From Kuenenia sp039794105 (lineage in GTDB: Bacteria; Planctomycetota; Brocadiia; Brocadiales; Brocadiaceae): a stretch of 64,000 bases of DNA. The stretch's first letter is position 1; each line of letters opens with the position of its first letter. Below the pieces are notes generated by a model, which did not search any database, had not been told where the DNA came from, and saw only the letters and a program-made list of their open reading frames with translations. Location: contig NZ_JBDIWA010000008.1 in the NCBI RefSeq assembly GCF_039794105.1, forward strand, positions 1 to 64,000. The letters run 5' to 3'. Made by a program: the position numbers and the translations under genes. Positions 34,944 to 43,647 of the stretch are shown here, piece after piece.

Positions 34944-35932
34944 TATCTATGATTATCTAACTCCAATTTAACATACTGGACTTCATCCTTTATAAGCTTG
35001 TTCATTAGTTGATCAAAACTCATGTCATAATTCCAACCTAATTTTCCTTTAGCCTCCGAATTATCTCCGTATATTATTTCAAGGTCTACAGGCCTATAAA
35101 GATTTTTATCTATCGTTACAAATTTCTCTAATTCTAGGTCTAATTTTTCAAAAATCTTTTGAACAAATTCTTCCAAACTATGTGCCTTCCCAGAGCAGAT
35201 AATATAATCCTTAGGAGATTCCTGTTGTAACATCAACCACATTGCTTCAACATATTTCGGAGCATAACCCCAGTCCCTATTAATCTTCAGATTTCCCAAA
35301 CTTAATTTTTCAGCCTCCCCCATACTTATCTTAACAGCCGTATTAAGAATCTTTTTTGTAACAAAATTATTGCCTCTTAAAATCGACTCGTGATTAAAAA
35401 GAATACCGCATGCCGAAAATATACCATAAGCCTCTCTATAGTTTACCGCTATCCAATGTGCTGCAGCTTTAGAAATTCCATAAGGACTTACAGGATGAAA
35501 AACAAAATTTTCAGTCACGGGGAGATTTTCTTTTCTGACATTTCCAAACATTTCACTGCTTGAAGCCTGATAAAATTTTATCTTTGGATTAACTATTTTT
35601 ATTGCTTCTAAAATATTTGCAACACTAACTATATTAAATTCTAAGGTTCCTATTGGTTGTTCAAAAGATAAACTTACAGAGCTTTGTGCTGCTAGATTAT
35701 AAAATTCATCGGGTTTGTTTTTGTCCAGGATTCTGATTATGTTTGATAAATCTAAAAGATTAGCTTCTATAAGTACGATCTTATCATAAACGCCAAGATA
35801 TTTTAGGTTTTTAACATTCACTACCGATGCATTTCTTACAATACCAATAACATTATAATTTTTATTTAGTAAAAAACTTGATAAATATGCTCCGTCTTGA
35901 CCCGTTATGCCCGTTATAATTGCCGTTTTCAT
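34943..35932 (-). CDS. GDP-mannose 4,6-dehydratase family protein
   Basis: The 329-residue extended SDR has the family-specific ITGITGQDGAYLSSFLL nucleotide-binding start, LAAQSSVSLSFEQP, YQASSSEMFG and the active-site YGISKAAAHW, then FNHESILRG. GDP-mannose 4,6-dehydratases make GDP-4-keto-6-deoxymannose, the precursor of GDP-fucose, rhamnose-D and similar deoxy sugars. A reductase or aminotransferase partner is not obvious here; the epimerase at 25.5 kb might serve. It overlaps the next gene upstream by ATGA. Confidence 0.9.
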   Translation of the reverse strand: MKTAIITGITGQDGAYLSSFLLNKNYNVIGIVRNASVVNVKNLKYLGVYDKIVLIEANLLDLSNIIRILDKNKPDEFYNLAAQSSVSLSFEQPIGTLEFNIVSVANILEAIKIVNPKIKFYQASSSEMFGNVRKENLPVTENFVFHPVSPYGISKAAAHWIAVNYREAYGIFSACGILFNHESILRGNNFVTKKILNTAVKISMGEAEKLSLGNLKINRDWGYAPKYVEAMWLMLQQESPKDYIICSGKAHSLEEFVQKIFEKLDLELEKFVTIDKNLYRPVDLEIIYGDNSEAKGKLGWNYDMSFDQLMNKLIKDEVQYVKLELDNHR

Positions 35933-37038
35933 AGTATACTTTTATATAGCATCTTTGTTTGATTTGCTGTTTTTTCCCAGGAAAAATTTTTTAACCTTTC
36001 GTATCCTTTATATTTTAATTTACACCTCAAATCATGATCATATATTACCTTCTTAACTGTACTTAAAATTGATATTTTATCGGTTGGGTCAAAGTATTCC
36101 GCTGCATCACCTGCAACCTCAGGAAGTGAACTTACATTACTGGTTACAACAGGACACCCACAAGAGAAAGCTTCTAAAATAGGAATCCCGAAGCCTTCAT
36201 ATAAAGATGGAAATATGAAAGCTAATGCATTTTTATAAAGCTGCGCAAGTATATTGTCATCAAATGAGCATTGATTTAGTTTCTTTATAACTCCTGACTT
36301 TTCTAAATTCGCTGTTTCTGATGGAGTAAATTTGCCCCCACCTGCACAAATTAGGTAAAGATTTTTGTCGTCTTTTAATAATGGTGAAATTGACTCTATA
36401 AATGTATCAAAATTTTTATATACCCTTCTGTTGCCTACAAAGAGTAAATATCTTTGAGGCAATTCACTACTTATTCCCGTCTCTTCTTTCATGGCATCGA
36501 CACAAAGTGAATTGCCAAGATAAATGACTTCTATCTTATTCTCTTTAATGCCAAACAATTCTATTATATCATTTTTTGTATTTTCTGAGATTGCTATTAT
36601 CTTCGTAGCTTTTGAAGCTAATAATTTTTTATGCACACTTGTTTTATCTCTTGGAGAGAAAATTTGAGGAAATAGTTCGTAAACCATATCGTATATGGTT
36701 AGCACAAAAGGCTTATCTCCTATGTACTTTAAAAAGTAAGGATTATAATATGTTGGATGAAAAATATCAAAACCTTTCTTGCAGAGGAATTTTTTCTCAA
36801 GGTGTTTATTTATAAAATTGAGAAGCCTGATTTTGCCTCTAAAACTTTTTGCTTCCAAAAAAGGTTTACACGTTAAAAAGCCAGTTTTTCTTACATAATG
36901 ATTATTTGAATACAGAAGTGGCAAATCAAAATGAATGTCTTCTTGTTTATTAAACACATTCATGAGTTCGTAGAAATATCTTGAGATTCCTCCATAATCT
37001 TGAAAAACAAATATTTGGTGGTCATACAAAATTTTCAT
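35929..37038 (-). CDS. Glycosyltransferase family 4 protein
   Basis: The 369-residue GT-B enzyme starts at ATG 37038, five bases after the preceding stop. It begins KILYDHQIFVFQDYGGISRYFYEL and has LFVGNRRVYKNF and the donor-site motif PSLYEGFGIPILEAFSCGCPVV. It resembles mannosyl- and rhamnosyltransferases, which fits the GDP-mannose pathway gene beside it. It acts in the cytoplasm on a lipid-linked acceptor. Confidence 0.92.
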   Translation of the reverse strand: MKILYDHQIFVFQDYGGISRYFYELMNVFNKQEDIHFDLPLLYSNNHYVRKTGFLTCKPFLEAKSFRGKIRLLNFINKHLEKKFLCKKGFDIFHPTYYNPYFLKYIGDKPFVLTIYDMVYELFPQIFSPRDKTSVHKKLLASKATKIIAISENTKNDIIELFGIKENKIEVIYLGNSLCVDAMKEETGISSELPQRYLLFVGNRRVYKNFDTFIESISPLLKDDKNLYLICAGGGKFTPSETANLEKSGVIKKLNQCSFDDNILAQLYKNALAFIFPSLYEGFGIPILEAFSCGCPVVTSNVSSLPEVAGDAAEYFDPTDKISILSTVKKVIYDHDLRCKLKYKGYERLKNFSWEKTANQTKMLYKSIL

Positions 37039-37043
37039 AAATT

Positions 37044-37766
37044 TTAACTTCTTCCACAAACTTTCTTGTCTTTAAATATTTCCAGCGCACGTTTATAATC
37101 ATCCGGGAAAGTTACATTGAGATACTCTCCGGTGAACGGAAAGGCGCTTAAAATCTTTCCGTCATCTATCATGTTCTGGAGCACATCGGTAATTTCAACC
37201 TCGTTTCTCAATGACGAGGGTGAGGTTTTAATGATGTAATCGAACACACTACGGTCAAGAAAGTAATACCCCATTCCACAAAGGTTGTTGGGAAGCAATT
37301 TTGGTTTTTCCACAACTCGAAAGATTTTTCCTTCTGAAATTTCTACTGAATAGCTGCGCCGGATGTCGTCGGGGCAATTTGTCTCATAAACACCTACTCC
37401 AGTTTCGAAGGTGGGGGGTAATTGAAAACTTCCCTTGCAAAGGCAATCGCCCAGAACGACAATAAATTGGTCACGAACCAACTTTTCAACACAAAGAAGT
37501 CCGTTTGCAATGCCTCGCAACTCATCCGGTTCGGCGAAAGACGCATGAATTGAAAGCGAAGAAACGTATTGGATAATTTCTTCTTTTTTATATTTTACAA
37601 CAAATATAAAATGGGAGACAAAGGCAGACCAATAATCGATAATGTATTGAAGAATTGGTCGTTCATAAACCGTAATCATTGCCTTCTGTTTCTCAATGGT
37701 CAGAGGATAAGCCCTGCTTCCCTTTCCTCCGCAGAGGATAACACAACTGGTCCTGGAAGGGTTCAT
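37044..37766 (-). CDS. Sugar-phosphate nucleotidyltransferase
   Basis: The ATG at 37766 lies one base after the stop of the preceding gene and gives 240 residues; a longer frame up to 37934 runs antisense-like through that gene. The N-terminus has the nucleotide-binding CVILCGGKGSRAYPLTIEKQKAM, a variant of GGxGxRLxPLTxxxPK, and VVLGDCLC holds the metal-binding aspartate. It makes an NDP-sugar for the glycosyltransferases here. The usual Pro-Lys is replaced by Gln-Lys; the sugar cannot be told. Confidence 0.88.
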   Translation of the reverse strand: MNPSRTSCVILCGGKGSRAYPLTIEKQKAMITVYERPILQYIIDYWSAFVSHFIFVVKYKKEEIIQYVSSLSIHASFAEPDELRGIANGLLCVEKLVRDQFIVVLGDCLCKGSFQLPPTFETGVGVYETNCPDDIRRSYSVEISEGKIFRVVEKPKLLPNNLCGMGYYFLDRSVFDYIIKTSPSSLRNEVEITDVLQNMIDDGKILSAFPFTGEYLNVTFPDDYKRALEIFKDKKVCGRS

Positions 37767-37767
37767 G

Positions 37768-39021
37768 CTAACGCCGTTTGTCCCCACAAAATGCCATTCG
37801 GTAAATTTCGTCAAAGCCGTCAAGTATCCTCGACTCATCAAAAATGGCTTCCGCCACCTGCCGGGCGTTATTTCCCATCGCCAAACGTTTCGTTTCAGAA
37901 GAAAGCAAACTGTCCATTGCGTGCGCAAATCCATTCACGTCATTTCGCTCTACAAGAATGCCGGCGTGTCCATCGGAAATGAACTCCGGTATGCCTCCCA
38001 CCTTTGAAGCAATGACCGGTTTAGCCGCATACATGGCCTCGCATAAAACCACGGGTGACATGTTTTCCCATTGTTCAGGGATAATCAAACAGTCACATCC
38101 TTTCAGAAAAGCAATAAATTCATTCCGTTTCAATCGATCAAAAAATATGACGCGTTCTTGTAAACCAAGTGCGTTGATCCTTGCCCGAATCTGAGCTTCA
38201 TAGGATTCATTTGCCTTAAATTTCGCTACAACAAGACGGGCAGCAGGGTGCTTTGAAGCAATTTTCCCGAAGGCGTCAACTGCAATGTGCAGTCCCTTTT
38301 TTGTATCCATCCAGCCTGAAAATAATATAGTAGAAGACGGAAATTGAAAAGGAGGAATAGCATCAATGCGTTCGTACTCAACAATCTGGGGAAGAATCCT
38401 GATCCTGCATTCTGATATCCCGCTTTTTTGGAGGATATCCCCGGATGAACGTGAAAGTACATGAAACAGAGAAATTTGCCTGAGAGAGGTATGAAGAATC
38501 CTTCTTCGCCAGTGATGGTAGGCTTGTTTCACCCTGCTTTCCGGTTTACCATAGCAATCTGCACACATACGTCCTTCCATTGCAATACAAAACTCCCCCG
38601 ATCTATCAAGCGAAACTTTTGGACACATAATCCAGTAATCATAAATAGACATAACCATGTGTCTCCGGGTTAAAAGATTTGCAACTATCGCCGGAAAGAA
38701 AAGGTACTTACAATTGTGGATATGAATAATGGAATTTGCCGGAAGCCGGGAAAACAATTTACATAATTCCAGACAGGCTATTGGGTCAAAGTGGATAAGA
38801 TTGGCAAGCATCTGTCCGACTTTCGTTACCGATGAGGCGCTTTTGATAAAAAATGCATCCTGATAAATTTCTGGTGCTGAAGGGAAAAGGCAAATTATAA
38901 AATGTCTCCCTGGTGCATGTTTCTGAAGCGCAGAGATATATTTTGCCGTAAGTTGTTCGGCTCCACCCCAAACAGAATGGCTATAAGGGAGGGTGTCAGT
39001 TAGATGATAAACTCTTGGCAT
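37768..39021 (-). CDS. Glycosyltransferase family 4 protein
   Basis: The 417-residue GT-B enzyme has an N-terminal GGAEQLTAKYISAL acceptor pattern, a Cys-rich insertion (residues 125-165, with CPKVSLDRSGEFCIAMEG and MCADCYG) that looks like an extra metal site and recurs in some GT4 enzymes, and the C-terminal PEQWENMSPVVLCEAMYAAKPVIAS donor motif. It overlaps the radical SAM gene upstream by 26 bases. Confidence 0.9.
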   Translation of the reverse strand: MPRVYHLTDTLPYSHSVWGGAEQLTAKYISALQKHAPGRHFIICLFPSAPEIYQDAFFIKSASSVTKVGQMLANLIHFDPIACLELCKLFSRLPANSIIHIHNCKYLFFPAIVANLLTRRHMVMSIYDYWIMCPKVSLDRSGEFCIAMEGRMCADCYGKPESRVKQAYHHWRRRILHTSLRQISLFHVLSRSSGDILQKSGISECRIRILPQIVEYERIDAIPPFQFPSSTILFSGWMDTKKGLHIAVDAFGKIASKHPAARLVVAKFKANESYEAQIRARINALGLQERVIFFDRLKRNEFIAFLKGCDCLIIPEQWENMSPVVLCEAMYAAKPVIASKVGGIPEFISDGHAGILVERNDVNGFAHAMDSLLSSETKRLAMGNNARQVAEAIFDESRILDGFDEIYRMAFCGDKRR

Positions 39022-40189
39022 AAACCATTCTCATAATAGTGAGAAACTGTTTTGGAAGAAGACGGGGTCTGTATTTAATAAGAAAGATTAATCTGCACGT
39101 ATACTTTAAAATTACCGGGAGTGACGATTCCCTGATCCCAATCCATTTGGCCCAACGCAACATCTGGTCTGGTTGTGAAGACGAATGGTTATCAAGAGAT
39201 GTCTCTGAAGAGGCTTTGTTAAAAATTGCATCTATTTGTATGCCTTTATCGAACGGAACATATACGCTAAGATGGGCATTAATTCCATGTTTCAGTATAA
39301 AACACAAGCTCTCGATATCATCCGCCATGGTAGTTCCCGGTAAACCGAAGATAAAAAATCCATTTATAGAATCAAAACGTGGCTTGGCAATTGAGACAGC
39401 CTTCTCGATCTGGGCAATAGTTTCTCCTTTCTGTGCCATTCCCAAAATTCTATCAGAAGCAGTTTCGACACCAAAACTAAGATATCGGCACCCGGAAGCC
39501 CGTATCGCATCAGCGATTTCCTCATCAAACAAATCCGCGCGAAGCCCGTTCGAACAAATCCATTCCAGGTTAAGCGGTTTGGTCTTTGCAGCAAATTCCA
39601 AGACACGTCCTTTTTTAAGATTAAAACAGTCGTCCATGATGCAAAATTTTTTAATGTTCCATTTCACTTGGGCCTGTCGCAATTCGTCAATGCAATTATC
39701 TACCGATCTGGTTTTATAAACCCTGCAACGACTCATACAATAGGTACATTTAAACGGACAGCCAATGCTTGTCATAAGGGGGTAATACCACTCACCTGAT
39801 TGCCATTTTGCCAGAAAAATCTGAAAAGAATCAAGCAATGAATAATCAGGAAACGGAAGATTATCTGAAAAAGGGATATCAATACTCAAGGTCTTACCGA
39901 ACGTAATAAACGGGTAACAGCACTGGATATCCAGAATACCCTTGAGGGTCCTAACGCTAGCAGCCGGTTGTTTTAAGAATATATCTTCCTTTATCTTCTG
40001 TGCATGGCCGTAATTTCTTGATTGAACAGACAAAACATAGTCGTTTTCCTTTTCATCGTGAAAGCGGTTGCCTGGATCGGGCATCGTATTAAGATCAACC
40101 ACCCTGCCGCGGTATAATGTAGCAGCGTAGGCAACGGCAAGGTTAGGAATGTCTTTGTTGGTACGACTATCCGGATTAATGAAAATCAC
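38996..40189 (-). CDS. Radical SAM protein with degenerate B12-type N-terminus
   Basis: A GTG at 40189 overlaps the preceding stop (GTGA). The 397-residue protein has the cluster motif Cys144/148/151 in SIGCPFKCTYC, a following CRVYKTRSVDNCIDEL, the barrel segments IMDDCFNL and LSFGVETASDRILG, and FFIFGLPGTTMADD. Its first 130 residues look like a shortened cobalamin domain (NPDSRTNKDIPNLAVAYAAT), possibly no longer B12-binding. It is coupled to a SPASM-only gene upstream. Confidence 0.85.
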   Translation of the reverse strand: MIFINPDSRTNKDIPNLAVAYAATLYRGRVVDLNTMPDPGNRFHDEKENDYVLSVQSRNYGHAQKIKEDIFLKQPAASVRTLKGILDIQCCYPFITFGKTLSIDIPFSDNLPFPDYSLLDSFQIFLAKWQSGEWYYPLMTSIGCPFKCTYCMSRCRVYKTRSVDNCIDELRQAQVKWNIKKFCIMDDCFNLKKGRVLEFAAKTKPLNLEWICSNGLRADLFDEEIADAIRASGCRYLSFGVETASDRILGMAQKGETIAQIEKAVSIAKPRFDSINGFFIFGLPGTTMADDIESLCFILKHGINAHLSVYVPFDKGIQIDAIFNKASSETSLDNHSSSQPDQMLRWAKWIGIRESSLPVILKYTCRLIFLIKYRPRLLPKQFLTIMRMVYAKSLSSN

Positions 40190-40419
40190 CCTTTGTTCTC
40201 CCAGAGTTTTAGTTCTTCAGGATCCTCGTGATACGGAGAAACATGGAACGCAGGACAGAACTGACACTGAACCGGTACAACATTATTGTGAACTTTCTTA
40301 CGGAACCAGGCATAACGGGGAGAACACCATATTTGCTTAAAAGGAGTTTGAAAAATATTTCCCATGGCATATTTACGCTGGAACTCGCGACGACAGTTTA
40401 ATACAAACCCCCTCTTCAT
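40186..40419 (-). CDS. Stand-alone SPASM-like mini-protein
   Basis: The 77-residue protein overlaps both neighbours by four bases, so it is a designed member of the operon. It reads as the end of a radical SAM/SPASM protein without the barrel: Cys9 in VLNCRREFQRK, then YAMGNIFQTPFKQIWCSPRY (the GN...IW turn typical of SPASM), and Cys52/Cys55 in QCQFC. It might carry an auxiliary iron-sulfur cluster for the radical SAM protein next to it, or be a decayed remnant. The clean overlaps favour the first. Confidence 0.6.
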   Translation of the reverse strand: MKRGFVLNCRREFQRKYAMGNIFQTPFKQIWCSPRYAWFRKKVHNNVVPVQCQFCPAFHVSPYHEDPEELKLWENKG

Positions 40420-42293
40420 GTTCTTTTTAATAACTCACTTCTTATTTCAGAATTCCTAGAATCATAAAAAAGTATCCTGTCAGAAAAACGTGTTGCATAT
40501 ACTCCATCGGAAAAACCCCTTATCTTCTCAATCCCTTTCCAAGGATACAGCCTATCTTCATTGTATACAGACGAAATAACAGCCTTTATAAAACGATTTC
40601 CCCATTTAGGGAGCGCAGCGGTGTATCCTTTACCAAATTCATTAACCTCTGATTTTTCTGTAAATATCTGATAAATACCTCTTTCTTCACTACAAAAGGG
40701 AATTATTGGGAAATACCTGCTCTTGATAAGAACTCCTCCATTTTTTATCCATTCCAAAACATTTTTTAAAGTCTTTTCACGGAGAATATTATCCCCCAGA
40801 AAAATCAAAAATCTATATTTATTCAAAGCTCGGTCATCTATCATATTTTCATCAACCAAATCAATATCTACAAATGATCGTAGTATTGAACATTTTTTGT
40901 AGAGCTCGTATAAAAAAACCGGTGTTACTGCAATAGTTGTATTGGGAAAAATGACGGCTGCTTCAATTATAGGATCATCAAGCTTATAATAACAAATGTT
41001 TCGTTTTAAATTACTAGCTCCGGTTGTTGGCTCTCCCATAGTAAAGGTCTTTCCCGAACATATATCAACACCTAATCCTATTATACTTTTAAAATATGCG
41101 CCTTTAGCACCCGAAGTAGCAGCATCAAAAATACGCATAGTCACCCCTTTGGGGTTGTTAACCAATTCTTCTTCTGTGGTAAAATAAGACCCATAATACC
41201 TGCATGCTGATGAAACCAGACGGGTATAGATAAAACTGTCCGAATAATTGTCTGTCTGATTTGTTATCCTTATACCCGCATTATATTTTTTGGACACCTT
41301 AGCTTGTGCAGAAAAATCAGCACCTGCTTGAGGTAAACCATAGCCACCTGTTACCAAATAAATTTCAGCATCTGCAAAATATTTTCTTGCCGTGCTGAGC
41401 CAAAAATCAGACCATCCATTCATTGATTCCATGTACCAAGTAACAAAATCTACCCTCCTTTGTTGCTCATGTATCGAACGTGTTTTTCTAAGATCAGATT
41501 TTAGCCTCTTAATATAAAGACTTACAACATCATCCCAAAAACTCTTCGTAGTCTTATACAAAGGGCGTAATAGTTGTTTCACCTGATAAGGTAATATCTC
41601 TTTTATCCTTAGCTTTGAGTTATCTAAGCTCGTTTGTTTTTCTCTTGGGAAAGTAACATCTTGGAAATCAGTGAAGCAGGTTTTGTATGATTCATTAATT
41701 TGGTTAATATCCTTATATTTTTCAAGAAGATGCTGTCTATAACTATCGAGGGCATATTTATCACCACACCACCAGCCACTATGAGTGTGAAAATCCGTTC
41801 CAAAACCTCCACCGACTGGATACATAGCCTCTCCCCAGTTTCCACTTATTCCAAGCGAAATGCTTTCAAACAAATCAGACGATTGATAATGTTTCGCAAA
41901 AACACCAAGAAAACGGTCAACATATTCTGGCAAATATGGATTCCAAATAGATTGAATCTTGGAATCAACGCCATGCTCAAGGCATCTCGCAAAAACGCTT
42001 TCAGCAGAAACTTGAAACCATGCGGGAGTTGCATAGCTAGGACCTAAAATCAGAAATGGTACCCATTTTAATTTGTGCTTTATTATCTTCTCCACCATAG
42101 GGTCATAGGAAGAGAAATCAATTTTGCCGTGTTCTTTTTCTATTTCTGCCCAGTAAACATAGGACTGAAGACTGGTTAGACCAGATTCCTTAACGTGTTT
42201 AAAGGATTTGTCTTCTAAAAGAGCAGGATTAACCGTACCGGTATACTGCCATTGTTGAATCAATTCAATAGCATTTTCCTTATAATGGATCAT
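40416..42293 (-). CDS. Glycoside hydrolase-like TIM-barrel protein
   Basis: From ATG 42293 the protein has 625 residues; a TTG at 42311 adds six. The first half resembles GH42/GH14-type barrels: YVYWAEIEKEHGKIDFSSYD, then TPAWF, a NPYLPEYVDRFLGVFAKHY helix and ISLGISGNWGEAMYP with a likely acid/base Glu in NWGEA. The second half has a beta-galactosidase trimerisation-like fold (LIFLGDN and GGVLIKS). No signal peptide is seen, so it acts in the cytoplasm, perhaps trimming a glycan intermediate. Family assignment is tentative. Confidence 0.65.
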   Translation of the reverse strand: MIHYKENAIELIQQWQYTGTVNPALLEDKSFKHVKESGLTSLQSYVYWAEIEKEHGKIDFSSYDPMVEKIIKHKLKWVPFLILGPSYATPAWFQVSAESVFARCLEHGVDSKIQSIWNPYLPEYVDRFLGVFAKHYQSSDLFESISLGISGNWGEAMYPVGGGFGTDFHTHSGWWCGDKYALDSYRQHLLEKYKDINQINESYKTCFTDFQDVTFPREKQTSLDNSKLRIKEILPYQVKQLLRPLYKTTKSFWDDVVSLYIKRLKSDLRKTRSIHEQQRRVDFVTWYMESMNGWSDFWLSTARKYFADAEIYLVTGGYGLPQAGADFSAQAKVSKKYNAGIRITNQTDNYSDSFIYTRLVSSACRYYGSYFTTEEELVNNPKGVTMRIFDAATSGAKGAYFKSIIGLGVDICSGKTFTMGEPTTGASNLKRNICYYKLDDPIIEAAVIFPNTTIAVTPVFLYELYKKCSILRSFVDIDLVDENMIDDRALNKYRFLIFLGDNILREKTLKNVLEWIKNGGVLIKSRYFPIIPFCSEERGIYQIFTEKSEVNEFGKGYTAALPKWGNRFIKAVISSVYNEDRLYPWKGIEKIRGFSDGVYATRFSDRILFYDSRNSEIRSELLKRT

Positions 42294-42317
42294 ATCTGCG
42301 TATTTTCTCAAAAAGCT

Positions 42318-43526
42318 TTAATATTTTGAGCACTCTGCGACCATATAATCATGCACACCATATTTTTTCTCTCTACAACTCGTATTAGCGCCGCGACAGC
42401 CTTTACAGTAAAGAGGTACTGGTTTGTTTTTTTGGTTTACGCTATGCCTTACTCTTTTGTAGCCGTTACCATACCAAATATCTTTAAAATTCTTTTCAAG
42501 CAAAGAACCCGGGCTGATAGACTTGAGATATTCTCTATTGTTGGCCATCACAAGAGCACAGTCTAACACAGTATATCCACCCATCATTATGTAAGGTTGT
42601 ATCCATTTAGCACAATAGTCTATTGAATACATATTATTATTTGTATGTGACCAAATTATGGTGACACCAAATTTTTTCGCGTTCTTTTGTGTTTGTTCTA
42701 TAATATCTACTGGGATACATGCAACATTGTATTTTTCAATTTCTTTAAAATTCAGCAGACCAACAAATTCAATGCTTACTTTTCTACCACAATTCAAATC
42801 CAGATCGTGTATTAAGGCTGGCATAGCGGGTATTTCATTCACATTCTCAGATGTCACTATAAACCTTACAAAAAGATAAGGGAATGGAGTTCCCCTGCGT
42901 TTTTTCTCTGCTACCAAATATTTTAAATTATCCATAACACGTTCCCAATTAGCGCCCACTTTTAATTTTTCGTATGTCTCTTTTGTGGTAGCATCAAGTG
43001 ACAATTCTATTCTATTTACATCGGTTTCAAATATCTTATCAACTCTTTCTTTCGTAAAAAGATCAAAACTTTCCACCATCAAAATATAAATATTTCTTTT
43101 ATGTAAATATTCCAATATTTTGTTAAAATCTTTGTTTAACCAACAAGTACCTTCCCCCGTTACATTGATAAAAGACAGTTTCGGAAACTGCTCACATATT
43201 TTTACAAAATCCCCATAGTTTATATCTTGTTTTGAATATTTCGAATCTGACCAATAAGTATGTTCACAAACGAGGCACTTTAAATGACAGCGTGTGGTTA
43301 TTTCTACCTCTATCTCACGAGGATACCGTGTCAGATTTGGATATCTCATATAAATCGGGTCCATTAACCCAATTCCGATGTCCCTCACATTAAATCTTGA
43401 CCACACATAATTTTTGAGTTTAGAAAACTTTCTATTCTTGAAATAATACCACCAATAATCAAAATCATTTTTGAAACACAATTTACATCCTTGAAGAAAC
43501 ATTTTTAATACTTTTATCAATACCAT
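42318..43526 (-). CDS. Radical SAM/SPASM domain protein
   Basis: The 402-residue protein has Cys80/84/87 in ITTRCHLKCLVCEH, FINVTGEGTCWLNKDF and the strand RIELSLDATTKETYEKL. A SPASM-like tail holds CALVMANNREYLKS, the LLEKNFKDIWYGNGYKRVR turn and CKGCRGANTSC. The N-terminal 70 residues are rich in aromatics (DYWWYYFKNRKF) and may fold on the barrel. It lies 25 bases upstream of the glycosidase-like gene and is the first radical SAM gene after the flippase. Confidence 0.88.
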   Translation of the reverse strand: MVLIKVLKMFLQGCKLCFKNDFDYWWYYFKNRKFSKLKNYVWSRFNVRDIGIGLMDPIYMRYPNLTRYPREIEVEITTRCHLKCLVCEHTYWSDSKYSKQDINYGDFVKICEQFPKLSFINVTGEGTCWLNKDFNKILEYLHKRNIYILMVESFDLFTKERVDKIFETDVNRIELSLDATTKETYEKLKVGANWERVMDNLKYLVAEKKRRGTPFPYLFVRFIVTSENVNEIPAMPALIHDLDLNCGRKVSIEFVGLLNFKEIEKYNVACIPVDIIEQTQKNAKKFGVTIIWSHTNNNMYSIDYCAKWIQPYIMMGGYTVLDCALVMANNREYLKSISPGSLLEKNFKDIWYGNGYKRVRHSVNQKNKPVPLYCKGCRGANTSCREKKYGVHDYMVAECSKY

Positions 43527-43647
43527 CGTATATTTCCAATAGTGATAATTTTACTCGGTTAATTAGTTAAACCAACAATACGAATTCCTTGATATACTTT
43601 TTCCTAGTGTTGTCTGTGTTTCATATGTGACAACAAAAATAAACATT

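Noticed and set aside
37767..37934. Longer N-terminus for the nucleotidyltransferase
   Set aside because: The extension is read from the coding region of the preceding glycosyltransferase, and the ATG at 37766 lies one base after its stop.
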